A DNA stretch of 64,000 bases from Actinomycetes bacterium (GTDB taxonomy: Bacteria > Actinomycetota > Coriobacteriia > Coriobacteriales > Atopobiaceae), in contig JAKPQM010000008.1 of the NCBI GenBank assembly GCA_029546925.1, forward strand, positions 1 through 64,000, given 5' to 3'. How positions within the stretch are numbered: position 1 is the stretch's first letter; each line of letters begins with the position of its first letter. Shown piece by piece: positions 34,504 through 42,563 of this stretch. The position numbers and the translations under genes are program-made. The notes beneath the pieces were generated by a model, which was given only the letters and a program-made list of their open reading frames with translations, had not been told where the DNA came from and did not search any database.

Positions 34504-34770
34504 ACCGCTACTCTAAAAACCGCCGATTGCACCAACATATCTCGCCAATCGCACCAATACAAAAGCGCCATTCGAACCAACGTTGTTTAGCCGATCGCAT
34601 CAACGTAACTAAGCTTGCTTCCAGCTGGCATCAGTCGGAAGGAGCGCGATTGGAAGCAAGCATATTGCCGGTAGTCCGATTGGCGAAAGAGCGGTGGCGC
34701 CGCTGTCGAAACTGCAGTAGCGCGTTTGACGCGATGCGGTAGCTCAACTGTCGAAATTTACGGTAGCGCT
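34504..34770. repeat. Two 22-bp-period repeat arrays around an inverted repeat (transposon-end relic)
   Basis: Four copies of a GCCGATTGCACCAAC-like 15-mer start at 34522, 34544, 34567 and 34590 (period 22-23). Three copies of a TGTCGAAACTGCGGTAG-like motif end at 34720, 34742 and 34766. Between them is a perfect 11-bp inverted repeat, GCTTGCTTCCA (34613-34623) / TGGAAGCAAGC (34651-34661). Multiple ~20-bp repeats at element ends are typical of IS21-family elements, so these may be the two ends of elements whose bodies were deleted. Confidence 0.5.
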
Positions 34771-34917
34771 ATCACCAGCGGCCAGGACGTGAAGACCGTG
34801 AGCGCCATCCTCGGGCACGCCAACGCCGCCATGACGCTCAACATCTACAGCGACGCCCTCGCGGACTCCAAGCGGACGAGCATGGACATGCTGGACAGCG
34901 TCTTCTCGGCGGTGTGA
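34771..34917 (+). pseudogene. Tyrosine recombinase (integrase) C-terminal remnant
   Basis: Reads SGQDVKTVSAILGHANAAMTLNIYSDALADSKRTSM…, the last ~48 residues of a phage-type integrase. It includes LGHA (catalytic His/Arg box) and IY (the nucleophile Tyr box in relatives is …T…IY.H/D). The rest of the gene is missing; upstream is transposon-end sequence. It suggests that an integrated element once ended or began here. Confidence 0.75.
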
Positions 34918-34934
34918 GGTAGTTGCAGGCCGGG

Positions 34935-36212
34935 CTACCTTCTGCCAAGCAGGAAATCAACGGCACCGACAATCTTTATCCCGTCGATGTTCGTGGGATA
35001 GGAGCCCGACCCAACGACCACTATCTTTGGGAAACCATCTCGTATGGCCGACAGGGGGGCAAGCTCGCGCTCCATCGTCGCTTGGGCCGTCATATCCTCG
35101 GCAACTTGGATATAGATGCGCCCGTCGTCCTTCGAGGCGACGAAATCGACCTCTCCGGTACGTAGATGCCCGACCCACACGTCGTAGCCCTCGTAAACGA
35201 GCTGTTGGTAGACGATGTTCTCGAGCACGCGGCCGGGGTCCGCGTTTCTGTATCCCTGCTCGTAGTTCCTGAGGCCGACGTCGCAGATGTAGAACTTCCC
35301 CCTCGTTTTGAGAAGCTCCTTGCCCTTGATGTCGTATCGGCGGACCGAGTCGAAGAGGTACGCCTCCTCGAGCGCCGCCACATATGCGGCGACGGTGTTG
35401 TTAGCGGCCTCCAGGCTCTCCGAGCGTATGGCTCCGGCGATTCCGTTGACCGAGCACTCGTTGCCGATGTTGTCCGCCAGGAAGGCGTTCACCCTCTCAA
35501 GCAATGCCGCATTGGTTACCTGCCGCCGTCCGCGCCTCCTCTCCCTCTCGAGGATGTCGCGGACGAGCACGGTGTTGTGGAGCGTCTCGCAGTAAGCGCG
35601 ATGGACTTCCCTGCTGGGCTCTGAGAGGGCAAGGTATGGGAGGCCTCCATAGGTGCGGTACTGGGAGAACAGCCCCGCGAGCGTCGCGGGAGAGCCGTCC
35701 GGCATCATCGCGATGTCTGCCCGTGCGGTATCCGGCTCCCCGGGAACCGCACCCTTGAAATCGAGGTATTCGGAGAAGGTCAGGGGCCTGACGCGCGTCT
35801 CAACATACCGACCCGTTAGGAGGGTGGACAGCTCGCTCGACAGGAGGAACGCGTTCGAGCCCGTGATGTAGATGTCGCATCCGAAGTCGACGCGCAGCGA
35901 TTCGATCGCACGCTCCCATCCTGGCGTTTCCTGAATCTCGTCGAAGAAGAGATAGGGCTTCTCGATCCCCAGCATCCTCTCAGCCGCCACGCGGTAGAGC
36001 TCGCGGTAATCCCCCCTTACCGAGTCGAACTCCATCGACTCCACCCTGAAGAAGAGGATCCTCTCCCGGGAGACGCCCTCCTTTGCAAGATGCTCCGCCA
36101 TCATCTCGAGCAGCGTCGACTTGCCGGAGCGTCTCACCCCGGTGACGACCTTGATCATCTCGGTATCTTGGAACCTGATCAGATCCTGGAGGTATTTCTC
36201 TCGCAGTATCAT
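34935..36212 (-). CDS. ATP-binding protein, AAA_14 / DUF4143 family
   Basis: A protein of 425 residues. Start taken at ATG 36212, although a TTG/GTG up to 9 nt earlier is possible. Walker A GVRRSGKST is at residues 25-33 and Walker B YLFFDEIQETPGWE at about 92-105. YITGSNAFLLSSELSTLLTGR is the sensor segment. The DUF4143 C-terminus reads FYICDVGLRNYEQGYR…ENIVYQQLVYEGYDVWVGHLRTGEVDFVAS, with a PD-(D/E)XK-like EVDFV core. Intact relatives are common, often stand-alone, in host-associated bacteria; their role is not established. An inverted repeat covers its promoter. The 5230-6366 pseudogene is a decayed relative. Confidence 0.85.
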   Translation of the reverse strand: MILREKYLQDLIRFQDTEMIKVVTGVRRSGKSTLLEMMAEHLAKEGVSRERILFFRVESMEFDSVRGDYRELYRVAAERMLGIEKPYLFFDEIQETPGWERAIESLRVDFGCDIYITGSNAFLLSSELSTLLTGRYVETRVRPLTFSEYLDFKGAVPGEPDTARADIAMMPDGSPATLAGLFSQYRTYGGLPYLALSEPSREVHRAYCETLHNTVLVRDILERERRRGRRQVTNAALLERVNAFLADNIGNECSVNGIAGAIRSESLEAANNTVAAYVAALEEAYLFDSVRRYDIKGKELLKTRGKFYICDVGLRNYEQGYRNADPGRVLENIVYQQLVYEGYDVWVGHLRTGEVDFVASKDDGRIYIQVAEDMTAQATMERELAPLSAIRDGFPKIVVVGSGSYPTNIDGIKIVGAVDFLLGRR

Positions 36213-36223
36213 CTTCACCAATC

Positions 36224-36262
36224 CATGTTAAAAACTTTCATTTCGTGCAAGTTTTTAACATG
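36224..36262. promoter_or_regulatory. 14-bp perfect palindromic operator before DUF4143 ATPase
   Basis: CATGTTAAAAACTT (36224-36237) and AAGTTTTTAACATG (36249-36262) are perfect inverted arms 11 nt apart. They lie 11 nt upstream of the ATPase start. AT-rich arms of this kind suit a dimeric regulator or a promoter-overlapping operator. Confidence 0.6.
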
Positions 36263-36349
36263 ATACATCATTTTGTGAGCTCGTCTCCCGGAAGATCCCA
36301 GCGCAAATGACAGACCGAACAATAATCCAGACAGAAGAAAACGGCTCTG

Positions 36350-36395
36350 TTCAGGGGGGCATTCATCGCGATTTGCCAATGAATACCCCCCTGAA
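36350..36395. terminator. Strong hairpin in intergenic region
   Basis: Arms TTCAGGGGGGCATTCAT / ATGAATACCCCCCTGAA pair over 17 bp with one mismatch and a 12-nt loop. No T-run. Possible insulator between the divergently placed ATPase and the 36498 gene. Confidence 0.6.
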
Positions 36396-36497
36396 GAAGG
36401 GAACATCACGGCATTACAGCGATAGTCTAGGAAGCTTCGTCAGACAGTTGTTTTCCCAGCTCAGAATGGATGCAGCATCCAATGAGCGGAGGAAAAC

Positions 36498-37208
36498 ATG
36501 CCTGCACCGAGGAAGCGCGGAAACGCGCAGCGCAGAAGCTTCACGACCATCTTCAGCAACGAGCAGCGGTACCTGTCTCTCACCGGCCTGAGCCGCGACA
36601 TCGCGGATGCCGAGCTCGGGACCCAGTCCAACGTGTTCGAGAGATGCGTCACCAGCAGCCTCTTGCCCTCGAGGGCGGCGGAGAGGTACGCGGCGATGCT
36701 CTACGCGCGGGACGAGCCGCTGGGCGTGCTGGAGTGCATCGAGGCGCTCGCACGTGATCTCTCGATTGCGGCCGGCGAGCCCGCATCCGAGGAGGGGCTC
36801 GTCGGATTCGTCCGCTATGCCTACGACTACGCCGCCGAGCACCACGTCGAGATCGGCCCCTGCGCGGCGAGGAAGGCGCTGGCCGCCGATCTGGAGGCCC
36901 TCGTGGACCATTAGCGGGAGGAGAGGGGCGGCCCCGAGGCCGCAGATCAGCTCCTGGCACTGATCTCGGAGCTCTCGGACGGCGGAGAGGTGGCGCTGAG
37001 GGACGTGCCGTATGCAATCCTCTCGATCTGGGGCTCCCTGGGCGACAAGCGCCCCGCGTTCCGTGCGCTCGCGGATGCCGCGCAGGCGGCCCTCGCCGGC
37101 GATGGGATGCACATCGCAGACGACCCGTCCGACAGATGGGGGTTCATCTCCGCGGTCGGGAGGATCGATGCCGACGAAGGCAGGTCGGCACTCTCGCTCG
37201 GAGCATAA
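36498..37208 (+). pseudogene. Unknown protein interrupted by an amber codon
   Basis: GGAGG lies 5 nt before the ATG. The frame gives 138 residues (MPAPRKRGNAQRRSFTTIFS…) to TAG at 36912-36914, then continues open in the same frame to 37208 (…EVALRDVPYAILSIWGSLGDKRPAFRAL…). The joined product would be about 236 residues, acidic and helical. I do not recognise the family. A single nonsense mutation is the simplest explanation; read-through or two short genes are alternatives. Neighbour to the hairpin array and the MobC-like gene, so probably part of a mobile element. Confidence 0.5.
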
Positions 37209-37247
37209 CGGATGCGATTGAGTGGGCGAAGGGCATTAGAATACCCG

Positions 37248-37403
37248 ACTTGCTGCGTTCAGCAAGTCCCGTGGTTCGTGTACACAGTTGTACGGAAACC
37301 CGTACACGAACCACCGCTTGCTGGGTCCAGCAAGTCTCGTGCGAGATGTCCATGGTCGTACGTACACCATGCCGTCGCGCATCACTTGCTGAGTACAGCA
37401 AGT
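37248..37403. repeat. 68-bp-period array of hairpins (three units)
   Basis: Three copies of ACTTGCTG-N4-CAGCAAGT at 37248-37267, 37316-37335 and 37384-37403, exactly 68 bp apart. Loops differ (CGTT, GGTC, AGTA) while stems are kept (the second copy starts G rather than A). Each 48-bp interval is itself an imperfect palindrome, e.g. GTGGTTCGTGTAC / GTACACGAACCAC in the first. A third interval and a broken fourth repeat (ACTTGG, 37455) follow. It lies 180 bp upstream of a MobC-like gene. It could be an origin of transfer, a replication control region or a structured RNA. Confidence 0.75.
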
Positions 37404-37583
37404 GATGCGCGACATGTACATGGTTGTCCGTACGGCCCGCGGCCATGTCGCACCACTTGGCTCGACCCTCCCCACCTTTCCGCGGTGGGGAGGGCTTCGA
37501 TTGGAAGGGCAGAAGGACGTGCGGGGGAGACCCCGCTCCCCTATCTAGGACATCCACGGGCATAGCGCGGACGGGAGATGGCC

Positions 37584-38090
37584 ATGGCATTGGACAGGGA
37601 AACGCGCACCGTGCGCGTCGAGCTCAGGCTCACTCAGGCGGAAAGCAGGCTCCTCGACGAGATGGCGGAGCGGTTCGGGAAGACGAGAAGCGGCTTCCTG
37701 AGGCTCGCCCTTCATGCGATAGCGCTGTACCCGACAGACGAGGCGGCTGGCGAGGATCCCATCCTCTTCCTTGATGCCACGACCTGGCAAGGTATCCTTT
37801 CGGAGCTCCGGCGCAATCGCATCGGCCTCGGCTGGTGCAACCGTCTGTGTGAGGAAATCGAGTGGAATGTCAAGCGCCACACCAAAGACATGCTGCGCGA
37901 CGCCGAGATAGCAGACATGGTTGTGAACCAGATGGAGGATGCAAAGAACGCCATCCGGGAAATGGTTGGGATTATGAACTCGATTGACAAGCGCATCTGC
38001 GAAGCGCTATCACTGCGCCAGCTCATCAGGTCGAAGGTGGATTACGACAGGGGATGGGCGGAGAACAGGCAGAAGGCACGCAGAGCATAA
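37584..38090 (+). CDS. Ribbon-helix-helix protein, MobC-like mobilization accessory
   Basis: A protein of 168 residues. Start chosen at the second ATG, 6 nt after GGGAG. Residues 6-45 (ETRTVRVELRLTQAESRLLDEMAERFGKTRSGFLRLAL) have the beta-strand plus two-helix pattern of RHH DNA-binding proteins. The rest is helical with EMVGIMNSIDKRICEAL. Length and layout fit plasmid/ICE MobC-type relaxosome proteins that bind near oriT. No relaxase gene follows; an MFS gene on the other strand is next. Assignment as MobC is moderate; a general RHH regulator is possible. Confidence 0.55.
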   Translation: MALDRETRTVRVELRLTQAESRLLDEMAERFGKTRSGFLRLALHAIALYPTDEAAGEDPILFLDATTWQGILSELRRNRIGLGWCNRLCEEIEWNVKRHTKDMLRDAEIADMVVNQMEDAKNAIREMVGIMNSIDKRICEALSLRQLIRSKVDYDRGWAENRQKARRA

Positions 38091-38281
38091 AACCGCAGGT
38101 AGATGGCTTATTGTAAGCCGTTCTAAGATCCTATCTTTCTGAAAACGACCTAGATACCGTGGGTAATCTGGTTGCTTTCATAATTCAAGGTTCGCCATCG
38201 GGAAAGACGATTGGGAGATTGCACTCGCGGCTTTCTCCGGGGGCCTCGCCAATCCGTCGCTTGAGCCACCTCGAGACCAGC

Positions 38282-39478
38282 CTACTTCATCTTTATCGTC
38301 GCTGAAGCTACAGCAGCCAAGACCATGCAGGCACCACCCAACAGGTAGATAACCGCAATTTCCCCGTCAGCAATGGGAACGATGGCGTAGCTTGGAATCA
38401 CGACAGCGCCAAGGACCTGCACCATGGTCACGAACCCTCCCGCAGTACCCGCATAGATTGGTCCGATCTCGGGAAGCTGCACGGGCGCGGACATGAGCGT
38501 AGGAACCACGCCCATCATGGACATGCCCGTGATGAAAAACGCAAGAGAAAGCGCCGCCGAGCTGGGAAGCTGCCAAGCGAAGGCAATTCCGATGCCGGTG
38601 AGCAGCGCGAACACGACCACGATAGGCTTCTGCCTTCCGATAAGCGCGATGAGCGCAGGGGCGATGTAGCAGCCCGCAAGGTTGCCGAGCATGAAGAAGC
38701 TGGTGACGATGCCGGCGCTCTCCGCGTCAAAACCCCTCATGCCAAGCACGGTGGGGGTATACGAGCTGATCACCACATTCGCCCCCATGACAAAGGCGAG
38801 CCCGAGTCCCGTCGCCCACACTCCCGGGCTTTTGAGGACGATCCCAAGGCACTCCGAGAGCTTCGGGCTTGACAGGGAACAATTCGTCTCGGCCTGTGGT
38901 TCTCCCCTGAAGGCAATCCACACAACCGTCGGTGCTATCGCCACGATAGCACCGACGGAGAACGCGATGCGGAGGCTGGGAAACATCGCGGTCGTCGCTG
39001 TGGCAAGCATCGTTCCGAGCATCGATGATGACATGAGGACGCCCATCTTTGCGCCAACCCCATCCGGACCGTAGAACCCGGCGAGAATCTTGGATGCGCC
39101 TGCCATCAGAAAGCATGCTGACACGCCCGTAAGCATCATCCCTGCGAATAGCATCGAATATGTGGTTGCTGCAACGCGCACGACGCACCCTGCCGCAGTC
39201 AGCGCGAGCCCGATGGAGACGGTACGCTTCGCACCGATGCGATCAATCAAGACTCCCGCAAACAGCGAGAGGAAGATTGCGGGGATCATCGGGGCGGAGA
39301 AGAGCTGGGCAAGCTGGTCGGTGCTGATGCCGTAGAGCTCTATCACCTGAGGCCCCAGCGGCGAAATCTGGTACTGGACGTAATTGGGAACGAACAGCCC
39401 CATGCATGCGACAGCAAGCGATACGGCCGCGCTTGAATGCGCCTTGGTTTGGGAGATGGAAAGGTCAAGCGATGCCAT
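38282..39478 (-). CDS. MFS transporter
   Basis: A protein of 398 residues. Start chosen at the ATG after AAGGAG; the longer frame has no site. About 12 hydrophobic segments. The MFS loop 2-3 motif is seen as GVLIDRIGAKRTVSIG (about residues 60-75), with the second half opening near ECLGIVLKSPGVWATGLGLAF. It probably imports the substrate of the two demethylase-like genes upstream on the same strand (39591-42420). Substrate not deducible. Confidence 0.85.
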   Translation of the reverse strand: MASLDLSISQTKAHSSAAVSLAVACMGLFVPNYVQYQISPLGPQVIELYGISTDQLAQLFSAPMIPAIFLSLFAGVLIDRIGAKRTVSIGLALTAAGCVVRVAATTYSMLFAGMMLTGVSACFLMAGASKILAGFYGPDGVGAKMGVLMSSSMLGTMLATATTAMFPSLRIAFSVGAIVAIAPTVVWIAFRGEPQAETNCSLSSPKLSECLGIVLKSPGVWATGLGLAFVMGANVVISSYTPTVLGMRGFDAESAGIVTSFFMLGNLAGCYIAPALIALIGRQKPIVVVFALLTGIGIAFAWQLPSSAALSLAFFITGMSMMGVVPTLMSAPVQLPEIGPIYAGTAGGFVTMVQVLGAVVIPSYAIVPIADGEIAVIYLLGGACMVLAAVASATIKMK

Positions 39479-39590
39479 TGATTTCTCCTTAATCCCTTGG
39501 AATAGTTCCGCGCCCCCCACCTTGGCTTGCAGGAAGCCTTGGCGGGAGGCGCAGAGAATCATCTGAGGTAGAAGCTAGAGGCTGCAGCGC

Positions 39591-40960
39591 CTACAGATAC
39601 GGCCTCTCCGGCACCATCTTCATGACGTCGCAGGTCTCGTTGCGCCACTCGTCCTGGTAATACATACCCGTGACCACCTTGGCGCGGATGGGGGTCTGCT
39701 TACCGTCGGCCTTGCCCCACATCACCGTGAGCTCCTTGCCGTCGACCGCGGCGTCGGCGCTGACGTAGCCGATGGAGATGAAGGTGTGGCGGTACCAGTA
39801 CTGTGCGCGTCCGGCCGTGAAGCCCACCACGCGGTCTCCGTCCTTGACGAGGTCCGCATGGCCGCGGTAATACTCGGGGTTGGACGCGTTGTAGGCCATG
39901 ACCTCCTCGTCCTCCTCGACAGTACCCGCGATTTCGGCTGCTATGAGCGCCCCCAGATCATCGAGGTTCCACTCCAGGGTGACGGGCCTGCGGTAATCGC
40001 CGGTCTCCTTCTGGCGCAGCAGCGCCTCCTTGCCGATGAAGTCGTGGTCGAAGTTGACGAGCCAGCCCCAACCGCACTCGAAGGGAGTCGCGAGGTAGTT
40101 TTTGGCGTCGCCCGCAGCGGTTCCCGTCAGCCGCACGGGAACGCCGACGCCGCCGTTGCCGTCGGAAAGCAACCAATGGATGAGGCTGTTGTGGTAGCCT
40201 GCGGGGGTGTGGTTGACGCCGCAGTAGTTCCTGACGCCCTGGCGCTTGGCACCGAACTTCTCGCCCGAGGCGACGATGGCGGAGTAGACCTCCTCGAAGC
40301 AGTCGATGGGGCCGTGCACCTCGTAGGCGAGGTTGCCGCTCATGCCCAAGCGGTGCACGAGCATGTCGCTGCCGGCGCACTTCACGGTCTTGTGCTGGCC
40401 GAACCTGAGGTCGTGCAGGTCGGTCTTGGTCGCGTCCTCGAGGATCTCGAGCGACTTGCGGCCGTCGATCTGGATCCAGTACTCTGCCAGCGGCACGACG
40501 GTGACGTCCATGCCGGACTGTGCTGCGAGCGGTGCGAGGAACAGCGAGCAGCTTGCGCGGTACGTGTCCTCATCCACCTTGCTGAAGAGGCCGAAGCCCC
40601 TGATTCCACCTTGCTGAAGAGGCCGAAGCCCCTGATATAGCCGTCGTCGTCGCACACCATGACGTTGCGCGAGCCGCCGGCCTTGAGCAGGGCGAAGTCG
40701 CGGTTAGCCGTGTACTTGTTCATGAATTTGACCGCATCGGGGCCGGTGAGCAGGAAGTGGCCGCCGATGCCATCGCCGGTCTGCAGGTATGTGCCGATCC
40801 ATGCGGTCTCGTAGGCGGCAAGCACCTCCTCTTTGGGGCTGGTGAACTCGTAGGGCATCCAAAGGTCGTCGGGCTTGGTCACCGACCCGTACAAGGATGA
40901 GAGAACATCCTGGCGGAGCAGATTCGCACCGCGATTGAGAGCACTGTTGATGTTTGCCAT
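39591..40960 (-). pseudogene. GcvT/LigM-type folate-dependent demethylase, frameshifted by 32-bp duplication
   Basis: AAAGGGG precedes the start MANINSALNRGANLL. The protein runs to DDDGYIRGFGLFSKV and is then thrown out of frame by a tandem 32-bp duplication (40573-40636). The downstream frame resumes with FSKVDEDTYRASC… and continues to 39591. Without the extra copy it would be one ~445-residue protein like its neighbour at 41029. Landmarks: LGMSGNLAYEVHGPID, GWGWLVNFDHDFIGKEAL, RRPVTLEWNLDD. These fit the aminomethyltransferase fold of LigM-like O-demethylases and T-protein. Broken as it stands; a clean deletion of one copy would restore it. Confidence 0.8.
40573..40636. repeat. Perfect 32-bp tandem duplication
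   Basis: The sequence from TCCACCTTGCTGAAGAGGCC to CCCTGAT is present twice in direct succession (40573-40604, 40605-40636) without mismatch. 32 is not a multiple of 3, so it shifts the reading frame of the surrounding demethylase-like gene. Perfect identity points to a recent event. Confidence 0.95.
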
Positions 40961-41028
40961 GATTAACCCCTTTCTAAAGGTTCCCGTACTGTATCCAGCG
41001 TCTATTGCAGTTGCCTGCCTTGAATCCC

Positions 41029-42420
41029 CTATCGGCCTATGCCGTCTAAAACCGTCTGGTAGCGATGGGGGATGTCCTCAACATCGCGATCCTCATTGCG
41101 AACCAGGTCTCCGTTGTAGGGGAAGCGGGCGACCTTCACGCGAATGGGCATCTGGCGCGTACCAGGGGTACCCCAGATAAGCTCGAGCTCGGTACCCTCT
41201 TGCGCATATTCGGGGCTGATGAATCCGAGAGAGATCATCGCGTTATAGGCATAGGACTGGATGCGGCCGGTGGAGATGCCGGTCTCTTTGCCCTCTGCGA
41301 GGACCTTGTCCGCACGGTACTCGAAGCCGCCCATGAACATGCTCTCGACAATGCCGAAGTCAGCCAGAGGGGTGATGTCGTCCGCAGGCTCCTCACCGGG
41401 GACGAACCTCGTTGCGAAGACCTTGCCCACGTCCTCTGCGTTCCACTCGAGCGTCACGCACGTGCGGGGCGGGTTCTTGGCGATTTCCTCGAGTGCGGCG
41501 CGTCCCGGGAACTCGTGGTTGAACTTGACGAGGAAGCCCCAGCCTACGTCAAACGGGGTCATGAAGCGCGTCTGTAGGTCGTCGCCCACCGACCCGCCAA
41601 ATCGCATGTTGAGGGAGAAGCTCGCCTCCATCGGATGCTCCCACATCCAAGCGGTCATGCCCTCGCTTGACTCGAAGTACGGGAGCGGGTAGTGCAGACC
41701 GATGTTGGGGAAACCCGCCTCGGTGTGGTTGAAGAGATTGTAGGAGTTGTTGCCCAGCTGACGTGCACCGTAAGCCTTGCCGCACTCCACCACGCGGTTG
41801 TACACGTACTCGTAGTCGGCAATGGGACCATGGATCTCATAGGCGAGGTTGCCGCTCATGCCCAGGCGGATGACCTGAACCTCGTGCCCCTGCATGTCAG
41901 CAAGGCGATGCTTTGCAAACTTGATGTCGTGCAGATCGGCCTCGAAGGCATCCTCGAGTATCTCGAGCGAGCGCTCGCCCTGGACTTGGATGAAGTACTC
42001 CTGCCCGCTGAGGTCCTCGCCATGGATGTCCATATCGCTCGTCTCGACATAGTACTTCAGCACAGGGCTCAGCCAATAGGTGCGGAAGTGGTTCTCGCCG
42101 ATCATGATGACGACGCCGTCGGTGATGATCTGCCCCTTGTCGTTGCAGAGAACGGCATGGCGAATCCCCGTCATCCCGAGCTTCGAGAAGTCGTTGACGC
42201 ACACGGACTGCAGGAAGGCGCGCGCATCGGGGCCATACACGTCGTAGATGGGGCTCATGTTGAGCGTTGTCCCGATCCAAGCGCTCTCGCGATAGCCCAG
42301 GATCTCGTTCTTGACGCTGGTGTACTGCCATGGGAGGAAATAACTAGGTCCCATCTGGATGATCAGGGCAGCATCCTTGAGTGCGGGATTCATGGCGAGC
42401 GGATTGACATTCTGATCCAT
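41029..42420 (-). CDS. GcvT/LigM-type tetrahydrofolate-dependent demethylase
   Basis: A protein of 463 residues. Start chosen at the ATG 8 nt after GGAAGGAG; the longer frame runs into the divergent promoter. GcvT-fold blocks: YRESAWIGTTLNMSPIYDVYGPDA, VIRLGMSGNLAYEIHGPI, FDVGWGFLVKFNHEFPGRAAL and CVTLEWNAEDVGKVF. Length and these blocks suit LigM-like aryl O-demethylases, which transfer a methyl group to THF. Dimethylglycine/sarcosine-type or DmdA-like enzymes are alternatives. It is paralogous to the broken gene at 39591. It lies between an MFS gene and a divergent PucR regulator. The methyl donor is not known. Confidence 0.7.
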   Translation of the reverse strand: MDQNVNPLAMNPALKDAALIIQMGPSYFLPWQYTSVKNEILGYRESAWIGTTLNMSPIYDVYGPDARAFLQSVCVNDFSKLGMTGIRHAVLCNDKGQIITDGVVIMIGENHFRTYWLSPVLKYYVETSDMDIHGEDLSGQEYFIQVQGERSLEILEDAFEADLHDIKFAKHRLADMQGHEVQVIRLGMSGNLAYEIHGPIADYEYVYNRVVECGKAYGARQLGNNSYNLFNHTEAGFPNIGLHYPLPYFESSEGMTAWMWEHPMEASFSLNMRFGGSVGDDLQTRFMTPFDVGWGFLVKFNHEFPGRAALEEIAKNPPRTCVTLEWNAEDVGKVFATRFVPGEEPADDITPLADFGIVESMFMGGFEYRADKVLAEGKETGISTGRIQSYAYNAMISLGFISPEYAQEGTELELIWGTPGTRQMPIRVKVARFPYNGDLVRNEDRDVEDIPHRYQTVLDGIGR

Positions 42421-42563
42421 TACTGCATCTCCTTCCCTTGTGCGATACGTGAGTACCGTCCAGTACGATAAGAAAAGTTTATGAACGTATATCTGCAGGT
42501 GAGATGTAATATTGTTACATTGATGAACATTGGTTTTCGGCGTTTTGCACAAAGGACAACATC
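42421..42563. promoter_or_regulatory. Divergent promoter with palindrome ATGTAA-N5-TTACAT
   Basis: The 143-nt region between the demethylase and pucR-like genes contains ATGTAATATTGTTACAT at 42504-42520, a perfect 6+6 palindrome 43 nt before the regulator start. It is AT-rich against the local background and is the likely operator of the PucR-type protein. Confidence 0.5.

Noticed and set aside
37248-37403. CRISPR array
   Set aside because: Only three 20-bp palindromic units with variable loops, intervals related to one another, and no cas genes.
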